Positions 8,127 to 16,261 of a stretch of DNA of 64,000 nt are shown here, one piece after another. The DNA comes from Senegalimassilia faecalis (GTDB lineage Bacteria > Actinomycetota > Coriobacteriia > Coriobacteriales > Eggerthellaceae). The stretch's first letter is position 1. The number at the start of each line of letters is the position of its first letter. The notes beneath the pieces are model-generated. The model searched no databases. It was not told where the DNA came from and worked only from the letters and a program-made list of their open reading frames with translations. The translations under genes and the position numbers were made by a program. Location of the stretch: the NCBI RefSeq assembly GCF_004135645.1, contig NZ_SDPW01000001.1, forward strand, positions 1,984,001 through 2,048,000, read 5' to 3'.

Positions 8127-9140
8127 CTACAGGCCGTAGAACTCCGTGGTCAGGGGGCGGGCGAACAGGTCGCGGGCGGCTACGTTGGGGTCGGCGCCTT
8201 CCCACACCACGCCGCGCACCACCTCGGTGATGGGCAACTCAACGCCGTAGGCCTCGGACAGTGTCTGCAGCGTTTTGCACGCCAGCGCGCCCTCCACCAC
8301 CATGTGCGTGCGCTCGCGGTACTCGTCAAGCGTACCGCCGCGCGCCAGCTCAACGCCAAACGAGCGGTTGCGCGAGTGCTCAGACGTGCACGTGGCAATC
8401 AGGTCGCCCGCACCGGCCAGACCCATGCACGTGATGGCCTGCCCGCCGCACTTCACCACCAAACGGCTCATCTCAGCCAGGCCGCGCGTCATGAGCATGG
8501 CCGCCGTGTTGTCGCCATAGCCCAACCCGTACGCCACACCCACAGCGATGGCGATGACGTTCTTGAACGCCGCACACAGCTCCACGCCCGTCACGTCGTC
8601 GCTGGTGTACGCGCGGAACGTCGGCGAGGCGAACAGGTCGCGGAACAGCACCGCCGTCTCCTCGCCCGACGACGCGATAACGGTGCCGGCCGGCTTGCCC
8701 TTGATGACCTCCTCGGCGTGGTTCGGCCCGGACAGCACGGCCAGGCGGTCGCGGTTGCCCAGCTCGGACTCGAACACGCCCACGGGCAGGTAGCCGCTGT
8801 CGGCCTCGACGCCCTTCGAGCAGATGATGATGGGGAGATCGTCGTCCACCACGTCCCCGATGGCGCGCGCCACGCCGCGCAGCAGGTTCGACGGCGTCAC
8901 GATGACGGCTGCCTTCGCGCGCAGCAGCGCGTCGCGATACGACGTGGTGGCCACGATGTTGCCGGACAGCACGGTGTCGGACAGGTAGCGCGGGTTGACG
9001 TGCTCGTGGTTGATGCCGTGCACCACCGAGTCCTTGCGCGCCCACAAGCCAACGTTTTGCCCGTTCAGCGCCAGCGTCTGCGCCAGCGCGGTTCCCCACG
9101 AGCCGGCGCCGATGACTGCAACCTTCATGTCGTCGTCCAC
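8127..9140 (-). CDS. gpsA: Glycerol-3-phosphate dehydrogenase [NAD(P)+]
   Basis: GpsA reduces dihydroxyacetone phosphate to sn-glycerol 3-phosphate, the backbone for phospholipid and for glycerol-phosphate polymers. The N-terminal AVIGAGSWGTALA is the dinucleotide-binding loop. The family motifs SGPNHAEEV, AFKNVIAIAVG with the catalytic Lys, and GLAGAGDLIATCTSEHSRN are present. The frame begins with GTG at 9140, 6 bp after plsY; an ATG at 9128 (start MKVAVIG) is an equally plausible start. With plsY upstream it forms a glycerol-phosphate supply-and-use pair. Confidence 0.95.
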   Translation of the reverse strand: MDDDMKVAVIGAGSWGTALAQTLALNGQNVGLWARKDSVVHGINHEHVNPRYLSDTVLSGNIVATTSYRDALLRAKAAVIVTPSNLLRGVARAIGDVVDDDLPIIICSKGVEADSGYLPVGVFESELGNRDRLAVLSGPNHAEEVIKGKPAGTVIASSGEETAVLFRDLFASPTFRAYTSDDVTGVELCAAFKNVIAIAVGVAYGLGYGDNTAAMLMTRGLAEMSRLVVKCGGQAITCMGLAGAGDLIATCTSEHSRNRSFGVELARGGTLDEYRERTHMVVEGALACKTLQTLSEAYGVELPITEVVRGVVWEGADPNVAARDLFARPLTTEFYGL

Positions 9141-9146
9141 TTCCCC

Positions 9147-9809
9147 TTACGCCTTCTTCTTATCGCCGATGCGGCGCTCGCACCCATGGCGCAAACGGTC
9201 GATGTTCTCGCGGTGCGCCCACACCACCGTCAGCGCGGCAACCGTGGTGCACAACCAGGCCAGCGGCGCGAACGTGGCGAACAGGAAATAGTACGCCGCG
9301 AAAAATGGGCAGGCTACCGCCGCCGCAACTGAGCCCAAAGACACGTACCGGGTGGCAATGACCAGCACGGCAAAGATGAGCAGCTCAAGGCACGCGCCCT
9401 GCCAGCCGAACGTCACGAACAGGCAGCCCACGGCCACGGCAATGCCCTTGCCGCCCTTAAAGCCCAGCCACGGGCTGAAGATGTGACCCCACGTGCAGCC
9501 CAAAAACGCCACGGTAACGAAGTCGTCGTAGCCGATGACGTGACCCGACAGCGACATGCCGCCGCCGAACGCCGCCGCAGCGGCCGCCGCGATAAGCCCC
9601 GACACGATGCCCTTGCCAAAATCCAGCACGAACACCGCGCCGCCACCCACTTTGCCCATGGTGCGCAGCGCATTGGTGGTGCCGATGTTGCCCGACCCGT
9701 GCTCGCGAATGTCGGTGTGGAAAAACACCCTCGAGATGATGACGCCCCACGGGATGGACCCCAGCAGGAACGACGCAACGAAAACCCCTAATGCTCCCAG
9801 CAGTTCCAC
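9147..9809 (-). CDS. plsY: Glycerol-3-phosphate acyltransferase
   Basis: PlsY acylates glycerol 3-phosphate with acyl-phosphate to make lysophosphatidate in the membrane. The signature GSGNIGTTNALRT lies near residues 37-49, and SPWLGFKGGKGIAVA is the second conserved loop. Several hydrophobic helices span the 220 residues. It starts with GTG and has an AGGGAAG RBS. It sits between der and gpsA, 6-12 bp from each, so these are one operon. Confidence 0.95.
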   Translation of the reverse strand: MELLGALGVFVASFLLGSIPWGVIISRVFFHTDIREHGSGNIGTTNALRTMGKVGGGAVFVLDFGKGIVSGLIAAAAAAAFGGGMSLSGHVIGYDDFVTVAFLGCTWGHIFSPWLGFKGGKGIAVAVGCLFVTFGWQGACLELLIFAVLVIATRYVSLGSVAAAVACPFFAAYYFLFATFAPLAWLCTTVAALTVVWAHRENIDRLRHGCERRIGDKKKA

Positions 9810-9821
9810 AACGAATCTTCC

Positions 9822-11138
9822 CTAGTCCTTTTTCTTGAACTTCAGCTTCACCGGCGTGCCCGTCAGGTCGAACGATTTGCGCAGGCGGTTCTCCAGGAAG
9901 CGCTCGTAGTTGTCGTTGACCAGGTCGGGGCGGTTCACGAAGAACGTGAACTGCGGCGGGCACGTGGCCGTTTGCGTGACGTACTTCATGCGCAGGATGG
10001 CCTTGCCCTTGCTGACGGTGTGACCGTTTTCGCGGATTTCGCCCAGCCACACGTTCAGCTGGTTCGTGGGGATGGTCTTGCAGAAGTTGTCGTAGGCCAC
10101 GTTGACGGCGTCCCAGATGCGGTGCACCGACTTGCCGGTCAGCGCGCACGTGGCAACCACGGGCGCGTAGCCCACGAACGTCATGCGGTCCTCGATCTTC
10201 TGGCGCACCTCGGCCTTGGCCTCGGGGCCTTCCACCAGGTCCCACTTGTTCAGCACGATGACCATGGCGCACTGGCGGTCGGCGGCGAAGCCGGCCACGC
10301 GCTGGTCCTGGTCCGTCAGGCCGATTGAGCCGTCGATGACCAGAAGCGCCACGTCGGCGCGGTCGATGGCGCGCATGGCGCGCACGAAGCCGTAGTACTC
10401 CACGTCTTCGTCGATCTTGCTTTTCACACGAAGGCCGGCCGTGTCCACGATGGTGTAGCGCTGGCCTTCGTGCTCCACCACGGTGTCGATGGCGTCGCGC
10501 GTGGTGCCAGCCACGTCGGACACGATGGAGCGCTCGCCCGCCGTCAGGCGGTTCGTCAGCGACGACTTGCCCGCGTTCGGGCGGCCGATGATGGCGATGC
10601 TGATGCCCGGATCGGCGTCGTCCTCGGCGGTGACCTCGACTTTCTTCAGCTCCTCCACGATGGCGTCCAAAAGGTCGCCCGTGCCGTTGCCGTGCACCGA
10701 CGAGATGGCCCACGGGTCGCCCAGGCCCAGCTGGTAGAACTCCCACACCTGGTCCATGGTGTCGGGGTTGTCCATCTTGTTCACGCACAAAAACACGGGC
10801 TTGGACGTTTTGCGCAGAATGCGCGCCACTTCCTCGTCGTCGACGTTGATGCCGGTGCGGCCGTCCACGATGAACACGATGACGTCGGCCTCGTTCACGC
10901 CGGCGAACGCCTGCGTGCGGATGGAGCCCTGGAACGCGTCGTCGTCGCCCATCTCGATGCCGCCGGTGTCGATGAGCTTGAACTCGACGCCGTTCCAGTC
11001 GGCGATGTGGTACGAACGGTCGCGCGTCACGCCGCGCATCTCGTGCACGATGGCCTCGTCGGCCTGGGCAATGCGGTTCACGAAGGTGGACTTGCCGACG
11101 TTCGGCCGTCCAACAACCGCCACGATGGGCAGAGACAT
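9822..11138 (-). CDS. der: Ribosome-assembly GTPase Der (EngA)
   Basis: Der has two GTPase domains in tandem and helps mature the 50S subunit. Domain 1 has VVGRPNVGKST (residues 8-18), DTGG and NKMD. Domain 2 has IIGRPNAGKSS, DTAG and NKWD. The last 80-90 residues form the KH-like RNA-binding domain, ending in a Lys-rich tail. At 438 residues it is full length. AAAAGGA precedes the ATG. Confidence 0.97.
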   Translation of the reverse strand: MSLPIVAVVGRPNVGKSTFVNRIAQADEAIVHEMRGVTRDRSYHIADWNGVEFKLIDTGGIEMGDDDAFQGSIRTQAFAGVNEADVIVFIVDGRTGINVDDEEVARILRKTSKPVFLCVNKMDNPDTMDQVWEFYQLGLGDPWAISSVHGNGTGDLLDAIVEELKKVEVTAEDDADPGISIAIIGRPNAGKSSLTNRLTAGERSIVSDVAGTTRDAIDTVVEHEGQRYTIVDTAGLRVKSKIDEDVEYYGFVRAMRAIDRADVALLVIDGSIGLTDQDQRVAGFAADRQCAMVIVLNKWDLVEGPEAKAEVRQKIEDRMTFVGYAPVVATCALTGKSVHRIWDAVNVAYDNFCKTIPTNQLNVWLGEIRENGHTVSKGKAILRMKYVTQTATCPPQFTFFVNRPDLVNDNYERFLENRLRKSFDLTGTPVKLKFKKKD

Positions 11139-11178
11139 ATCGAATCCTTTTCGGTTGGTGAAAACTACTTCGGACGCG

Positions 11179-12591
11179 CTAGCTGCGCGCCAGGTCGACG
11201 AGTTCCGGAAAGAACCCAGTCGCGTTACAGGATACCACGGTAACCGGGGCCCCGGCGGCCTTCTCCATATCCTCTAACGTTGCGTCGTCAAGCGTGACGC
11301 CGTTATCGTTGAAAATGACGGACGGCACCACATAGCGCCAACCCGGATGCGCGGCCGCATCGGCGCGAATGGCCGCCGCGATGTCGCAGCTGCACAGAAG
11401 GCCCGTGACGTCGACGTTGCCGCCGAAGAACTCGTTCTTCACGAACAGCGGCTGCAGCACGTCGGCGGCGGGGCTTTGCGCGAACAGCGGGCCGAAAAAG
11501 TGCTTCGTGGCGAAACCGGAGATGTAGCGCACGCGCATGCCGGCCGCGCGCAGCGCCTCGGCCGCTTCGACGTCCTGCCCCGCCTCGGCCGCAGCATCCC
11601 AGTCGTCCACGAACGAGCGGATGATGCCCACGCCGTCCTCGAACATGCCGAAGTCGCCGTAGTGCTCGCTAGGCGGCAGGTTCGCCAGCAGCTCGTCGCC
11701 GTAGGCGTTTGAGTAGAACTCGTCGGCCGCGAACGCCCACAGGTGCCCACGCTCGGCCAGAGCACGCTGCTGAGCAGGCACGATGGTGTCCATGGCAGCA
11801 CGCGCGGCCACGGGGTCGTTGAAGCTTTTCGTGAAGCACGTCTGGTGCTTCGTGAACCCTAAGGGCACGATGCAGATGTCCAGGATGCCCGGGCGCGCGT
11901 AGGCCCACTCAAGCGTTTCGCGCAGCACGTCGCCGTCGTTCTCGTCGGGCATCAGCACGATCTGCGCGTGGAATTCGATGCCGGCGGCAAGCAGGCGGTC
12001 CATGACGTCGATGCCGTGCTGGGCGTGGCGGCCGATGATGCGGCGGCGCACCTCGGGGTTCGACGCGTGCAGCGACACGCGCAGCGGGCTGATGGCCTGG
12101 TCGATGATGCGCGCTTCGTCTTCGGCCGACAGGTTCGTGAACGTGACGAACGTGCCGGACAGAAAGCTCAGGCGGAAGTCGTCGTCGCGCAGCGTCAGCG
12201 ACGGGCGCATGTCGTCGGGCAGCTGGCGCATGAAGCAGAAGATGCAGGCGTTGCGGCACTGCTTCACGCCGTCGAACACCACGCCGGAAAATTCGAAGCC
12301 CCAATCTTCACCTTCGCAGCGTTCAAGCTCCACTTCGCCAGCTTCGCCGTCGGTGTCGATGTAGCCGAGCGTGATGAAATCGTCGGCGGTAAGCCAGCGC
12401 CAGTCAATCATGTCGCGCACGGGCTGGCCGTCCACGCTGGTGATGATGCAGCCTGGCGTGAACCCGACGTCGTCGGCGGGGCTTTCAGGCAACACGTACT
12501 CGATGACGGCGCGCGGAGGCTCGGGCGCACGACGACCGCGACGCTTCTTCGCCGCCTCAACCGCCACGTCCTCGGGAGGATACACGCCCAC
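11179..12591 (-). CDS. DUF512 radical-SAM/PDZ-like protein
   Basis: This 470-residue protein matches the DUF512 family of radical-SAM-type iron-sulfur proteins of unknown reaction. An N-terminal PDZ-like part (VLPESPADDVGFTPGCIITSVDG, residues 33-55) precedes CRNACIFC, a Cx3Cx2C cluster motif at residues 112-119, then RQLPDDMRPSLTLRDDDFRLSFLSG. I place the start at GTG 12591, behind an AAAGG-type RBS. The frame is open further upstream, but only by reading through a REP-like palindrome that looks non-coding. The gene lies directly upstream of der, which is known as a recurring neighbour of this family. Its function is unassigned. Confidence 0.85.
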   Translation of the reverse strand: MGVYPPEDVAVEAAKKRRGRRAPEPPRAVIEYVLPESPADDVGFTPGCIITSVDGQPVRDMIDWRWLTADDFITLGYIDTDGEAGEVELERCEGEDWGFEFSGVVFDGVKQCRNACIFCFMRQLPDDMRPSLTLRDDDFRLSFLSGTFVTFTNLSAEDEARIIDQAISPLRVSLHASNPEVRRRIIGRHAQHGIDVMDRLLAAGIEFHAQIVLMPDENDGDVLRETLEWAYARPGILDICIVPLGFTKHQTCFTKSFNDPVAARAAMDTIVPAQQRALAERGHLWAFAADEFYSNAYGDELLANLPPSEHYGDFGMFEDGVGIIRSFVDDWDAAAEAGQDVEAAEALRAAGMRVRYISGFATKHFFGPLFAQSPAADVLQPLFVKNEFFGGNVDVTGLLCSCDIAAAIRADAAAHPGWRYVVPSVIFNDNGVTLDDATLEDMEKAAGAPVTVVSCNATGFFPELVDLARS

Positions 12592-12615
12592 GCTTCCACC
12601 GCCTTTCCATCCAAA

Positions 12616-12648
12616 AATGGGACAAAGGGACTGTCCCTTTGTCCCATT
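12616..12648. repeat. REP-like palindrome, GGGACA type, copy 2
   Basis: A perfect 15-bp inverted repeat (aatgggacaaaggga at 12616-12630, complement at 12634-12648) with loop CTG. The core GGGACAAAGGGA and its complement match the copy at 7930. It sits 25 bp upstream of the DUF512 start, so it is in its 5' leader. Confidence 0.8.
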
Positions 12649-12741
12649 CGAAATTTGCTCAGCCGAACATAGTAGCGCAAGCCAACCAACGCACCCATCC
12701 CCTCCGCGGATTCTGCGCAAGAAGGATGCGAGGGCCGAACG

Positions 12742-12762
12742 TTGTCAAAGAGCCTTTGACAA
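12742..12762. repeat. Short perfect hairpin
   Basis: Arms ttgtcaaag and ctttgacaa around AGC. It lies in the 263-bp gap between the LytTR gene end and the DUF512 start (both minus strand). It could be a weak terminator for the gene downstream of it or part of the DUF512 promoter region. Confidence 0.45.
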
Positions 12763-12854
12763 TTGAAGACACAATAAATAGTAAGCGGTTGCAGCAAACT
12801 GTGCCACAACCACTTACTAGCAAGTCGAAATGATGAGGAAGACGTGGAAAGCTG

Positions 12855-13562
12855 CTACTCTTGTCTGCCGGCGGCGGCTAGGGCGTCGCGGACGGCTCGG
12901 TATTGGCGTTGGCTTACCGGCACCTGCGCGCCTGTGGTCATGGTCAGCGCCTCGCGGCAGCCGCGGATAACGTGCTCCATGTTCGCCAGATAGCTTTTGT
13001 GGCAGCGGACGAAGCTGCCGGGCAGCTGTTTTTCCAGGTCGGATAGCGCCGCATACGCATAGAGCTCGCGGCCGTCCACGTACGATACCAGCACCTTGCG
13101 GCCCTGGCTTTGCACGAACTGCACCTCATGCGGGTTGATGACGTGGGTGGATCCGCCGGTGCGCAGCATCACGGGCGCGGCAACACGACCAATCATGCTA
13201 AGCACCTTGTCAAGCGCGGCGCGCACCTCAACAGGCGAAAACGGCGTGAGCAACAGATACTGATGACGCGTGGAATATACCGCCGACGTGTACGCTTCGC
13301 GCGTGCAGGTGTAGATGACCAGGGGCAACGCGTGATCGGCATCAAGCTTCCTCACCAAGTCGATGCCGCCCTCGTGCACGCCCCCGGCATTGATGGGCAC
13401 CACCAGAATGTCAACGTGCGGCGCCCGCGACACGCGCTCTTCGGCAACCTGCGCACCACAGCACTCGAATTGCAACGTAGCCCACGCAGGATGGCCCGCG
13501 ATGAGCGTCTGCAGGCGATCAATGTTCGCTTCGTCATCTTCGATTGCCAAAATCCTGCACAT
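12855..13562 (-). CDS. LytTR-family regulator with a degenerate receiver domain
   Basis: Residues 1-120 have a response-regulator fold (ILAIEDDEANID at the start). The phospho-acceptor position after DILVV is Pro56, not Asp, and the conserved Lys before PF is Thr106 (LLTPFSP). Phosphorylation in the usual way is therefore unlikely. Residues 135-230 form a LytTR DNA-binding domain, with INPHEVQFVQSQGRKVLVSYVDG and SFVRCHKSYLANMEHV, the type that binds direct repeats upstream of surface and secreted-factor genes. No histidine kinase is adjacent, so it is an orphan. A perfect 20-bp palindrome lies upstream of its start. Confidence 0.85.
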   Translation of the reverse strand: MCRILAIEDDEANIDRLQTLIAGHPAWATLQFECCGAQVAEERVSRAPHVDILVVPINAGGVHEGGIDLVRKLDADHALPLVIYTCTREAYTSAVYSTRHQYLLLTPFSPVEVRAALDKVLSMIGRVAAPVMLRTGGSTHVINPHEVQFVQSQGRKVLVSYVDGRELYAYAALSDLEKQLPGSFVRCHKSYLANMEHVIRGCREALTMTTGAQVPVSQRQYRAVRDALAAAGRQE

Positions 13563-13886
13563 AGACGCACCCCGCTGCTTCCGTCATACAGGCGCACCAC
13601 CAGGGAAAACGCCTGCGTTCACATTTCTTGCAGCTAGCGTATCGCGGCTTTTGCGGAATTTGTTGTACAACAAATTGCAACGCGGCAAGTTTTTGGCAAC
13701 AGGCTTTGCATCGTCGAACAGCTCAACGCGCTTCGCGCGCGATGTGAAACCGATTGCAAGCGGCAGAATAATGATGTGGCGAGCTGCGCGCTTTCTATTT
13801 GGAGCTGAGCTCTCGCTCAGCCCAGCTAAAAGAACACGAAGCGCGACACACAGGTATTGCGAAACGCCCCGCAAACGGACACGCCC
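13563..13886. other. Intergenic region upstream of the LytTR gene
   Basis: These 324 bp contain no convincing gene. They separate the end of ispH from the LytTR start (both minus strand) and hold the LytTR promoter region and the palindrome at 13657-13676. The rest shows nothing I can assign. Confidence 0.6.
13657..13676. promoter_or_regulatory. Perfect 20-bp palindrome, candidate operator
   Basis: AATTTGTTGT/ACAACAAATT is exactly self-complementary with no spacer. It lies 95-114 bp upstream of the LytTR start. An AT-rich uninterrupted palindrome in GC-rich DNA is typical of a dimeric repressor site. LytTR proteins usually bind direct repeats, so another regulator may use it. Confidence 0.55.
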
Positions 13887-14723
13887 CTACATCGCCTCTA
13901 ACGCGCGGACCACGGAGTCGATCTGGTTGTCGGGGGTGGAGGCGCCGGCGGTCACCCCCACGGTTTCGCAATCGGCGAACCAGGCGGGGTCCAGTTCGGC
14001 TGCCGATTCCACGTGGTGCGTGCGCGGGCATTCGGCGGCGCAGATCTCGGCCAGGTGCGTGGTGTTCGCGGAATTGCGCCCGCCGATGACCACGATGGCG
14101 TCCACTTCACCGGCAAGCTTGGCCGCCGCCTGCTGGCGCTGGCGCGTGGCCGTGCACACGGTATCCTTCACCTCAGCCTCAACGCCGCGCTCCTTAAGGC
14201 CGGCCAGCACGTCTTCCAGCGCGTCGCGCGTTTGCGTGGTCTGCACCACCACGCCCACGTGTTCGGGCAGGTCATTCGGCAAATCGGCGCCGCATTCCGC
14301 AACGCACACGCTGCCGCCGGCCTCCTGCGCGTAGGCCACCAGGCCCTCCACCTCGGGGTGGCCCGCTTCGCCAACCACCACCACGAAGCCGCATTCGCCG
14401 GCAAGCTTGGCGGCCGCCTTCTGCGCGCGCGACACGTGCGGGCACGTAGCGTCGATGACGGGCAGCCCCTGCGCCTCGCAGCTGCGACGCACTGCCGGCG
14501 TCACGCCGTGGCTTCGAATGATAATGGCCCCGTGCGTAGCCTCGTCCGGACGCTCCACGGCGCGCACGCCGCGCGCATCAAGTTCCGCAACCACCTGCGG
14601 GTTGTGGATAAGCGGCCCAAGCGTGAACGCGCTGCCATCGCCTTCGCTTGCCTTCAAGGCCAGGTCAAGCGCACGCTGCACGCCATAGCACGCACCAGCG
14701 TTCTTGCTACGGAAAACTTGCAT
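13887..14723 (-). CDS. ispH: 4-hydroxy-3-methylbut-2-enyl diphosphate reductase
   Basis: IspH carries out the last step of the MEP isoprenoid pathway, reducing HMBPP to IPP and DMAPP with a [4Fe-4S] cluster. The three cluster Cys are visible at residues 12 (GACYGV), 94 (DATCPHV) and 190 (DTVCTATRQRQ). The catalytic Glu/His region GEAGHPEVEG and the C-terminal GASTPD are present. It has the standard length (278). A strong RBS (GGAAGGA) precedes the ATG. It follows plsC by 12 bp and probably ends the aroA-cmk-plsC operon. Confidence 0.97.
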   Translation of the reverse strand: MQVFRSKNAGACYGVQRALDLALKASEGDGSAFTLGPLIHNPQVVAELDARGVRAVERPDEATHGAIIIRSHGVTPAVRRSCEAQGLPVIDATCPHVSRAQKAAAKLAGECGFVVVVGEAGHPEVEGLVAYAQEAGGSVCVAECGADLPNDLPEHVGVVVQTTQTRDALEDVLAGLKERGVEAEVKDTVCTATRQRQQAAAKLAGEVDAIVVIGGRNSANTTHLAEICAAECPRTHHVESAAELDPAWFADCETVGVTAGASTPDNQIDSVVRALEAM

Positions 14724-14735
14724 GTCGCATCCTTC

Positions 14736-15584
14736 CTACGCGGCCTTCGGCTTCTTTGTGGGGCGCGTCAGTTCGATGGCCTCCTCGGGTGTGTGCTCGG
14801 GAATGGGGTGCTCGGCGAACACCGCGGTGAAATCGCGGCCGTCGGGGAACAGCACCACCATGTCCACCTGCTCGCGCGGCACCTGCTGGTGCAGGGCGAA
14901 CACCTCGCGCATGGCGTACCATGTGCAGCCCTCAAGTCGGTCTTCCTTCGGCAGGAAGTCGAAATCGGACACCACGATGGGCTTGCCGTACTCCGCCGTG
15001 ATCTTCGGGAAGCGCAGCCGCTCGCCCTTGCGCTTGACGTTCTCGGCGTTGCGCACGCACATGGGCACGATGGGCGCCTTGCCCATCTTCGCGATGAACG
15101 CGGCGCCGGAGTGAATCTCGGGCTTCTTGCTGCCCTTGTCGCGGCGCGTGCCCTCGGGCAAAATGCCCACCAGCTGGTTGCCTTTCAACATGTGAGCTGC
15201 GCGTTTGATGGCCGCGCGGTCGGCGGAATCGCGCTTGATGGGAAACGCCCCCACGCGCGAGAGGATCTGCCCCACCAGGCCGCCGGCGTTGTCGAACAGC
15301 GTGTCGCGACCCATGAGGCGCACGAACTGGCTGGGCCGCGCGCCCATGTACATCAGCACCACGTCCAGAAACGACGTGTGGTTCGACACCACCACCGCAC
15401 CGCACTTGTCCTTGAACGCGCGCAGGTTCTCGCGCCCGTCGATGCGATAGCGGAAGCAGATTTTGAACACGAAGCCGATAAGCGCATACGCGAGATTGGC
15501 GAACCAGTGCGGAATCTGCTTCTCGTCGGTGGTGCCGCCCAGCGCTCGGTCCCACATGTCCTCGTACTTCAGAAACACGCTCAT
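14736..15584 (-). CDS. plsC: 1-acyl-glycerol-3-phosphate acyltransferase family protein
   Basis: The product (282 residues) has the acyltransferase motifs NHTSFLD (Hx4D catalytic pair) and PEGTRRDKG, so it should acylate lysophosphatidate in phospholipid synthesis. A hydrophobic stretch near residue 32 (ANLAYALIGFVFKICF) anchors it. I use the ATG at 15584, which overlaps the cmk stop as ATGA, rather than a longer frame. The C-terminal 80 residues (FLPKEDRLEGCTWYAM onward) extend beyond the catalytic domain. The cmk-plsC-ispH order is a familiar arrangement. Confidence 0.88.
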   Translation of the reverse strand: MSVFLKYEDMWDRALGGTTDEKQIPHWFANLAYALIGFVFKICFRYRIDGRENLRAFKDKCGAVVVSNHTSFLDVVLMYMGARPSQFVRLMGRDTLFDNAGGLVGQILSRVGAFPIKRDSADRAAIKRAAHMLKGNQLVGILPEGTRRDKGSKKPEIHSGAAFIAKMGKAPIVPMCVRNAENVKRKGERLRFPKITAEYGKPIVVSDFDFLPKEDRLEGCTWYAMREVFALHQQVPREQVDMVVLFPDGRDFTAVFAEHPIPEHTPEEAIELTRPTKKPKAA

Positions 15585-16261
15585 GCGCGGGCGCCCTTCT
15601 CTTTGGCCAGTTCGCAAATACGGTCGATGACCTGGTCGATCGTGCGACCCGTGGAGTCCATCTGCACGGCATCGGCCGCAGGCTTGAGCGGGCTGGCGTC
15701 GCGAGAAGAGTCGATCTCGTCGCGGCGCACGATGTCGGCAAGCACCACGTCGTAGTCGGTGGAGCCCACGCCGCGGCGCTCGTTTTGCGCCACGCGACGA
15801 CGAGCACGCTCGGCCGCCGACGCGGTCAGGAACACCTTCAGCTCGGCCTCGGGAAACACCGCCGTGCCGATATCGCGGCCTTCCACCACGTAGTTGCCTG
15901 CGCGGCCAATGCGCTGCTGCTGGGCCACCAGCGCCGCGCGAACAGCGGGAACGGCGGCAACGGGGCTGACGGAGCGGTCGATTTCCGCCGTGCGAATGGC
16001 GTCGGTGACGTCGGCGCCGGCAATGGACACGCGCCGCGGCAGCGGGTCGCCCGCCTCGTGCGTGAACGCGATGTCGTTGTCGTGCGCAATCCGCGCAAGA
16101 GCCTCGGCATCGTCAAGCGACACGCCTTCGTCAAGCGCCTTCCACGCAACGCAGCGGTACATGGCGCCCGTGTCCAGGCACGAAAAGTCCAGGCGGCGCG
16201 CCACCGCCTTCGACACGGTGGATTTTCCCGCCCCCGAGGGGCCATCGATAGCGATGATCAT
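15581..16261 (-). CDS. cmk: Cytidylate kinase
   Basis: Cmk phosphorylates CMP and dCMP. The P-loop GPSGAGKS is at residues 7-14, followed by the LDTGAMYR substrate motif and VVEGRDIGTAVFP, then the LID-like RRRVAQNERRG region. At 226 residues it is full length. It overlaps aroA by 4 bp upstream and plsC by 4 bp downstream. Confidence 0.96.
   Translation of the reverse strand: MIIAIDGPSGAGKSTVSKAVARRLDFSCLDTGAMYRCVAWKALDEGVSLDDAEALARIAHDNDIAFTHEAGDPLPRRVSIAGADVTDAIRTAEIDRSVSPVAAVPAVRAALVAQQQRIGRAGNYVVEGRDIGTAVFPEAELKVFLTASAAERARRRVAQNERRGVGSTDYDVVLADIVRRDEIDSSRDASPLKPAADAVQMDSTGRTIDQVIDRICELAKEKGARA

Noticed and set aside
8076-9332. A 418-residue plus-strand open frame over gpsA
   Set aside because: It is rich in His, Arg, Gln and Val and lies antisense to gpsA and plsY, which have clear family motifs. 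Long antisense frames are common in GC-rich DNA.
13587-13874. Short minus-strand frame between ispH and the LytTR gene
   Set aside because: It crosses the 20-bp palindrome and has no RBS or domain signal.
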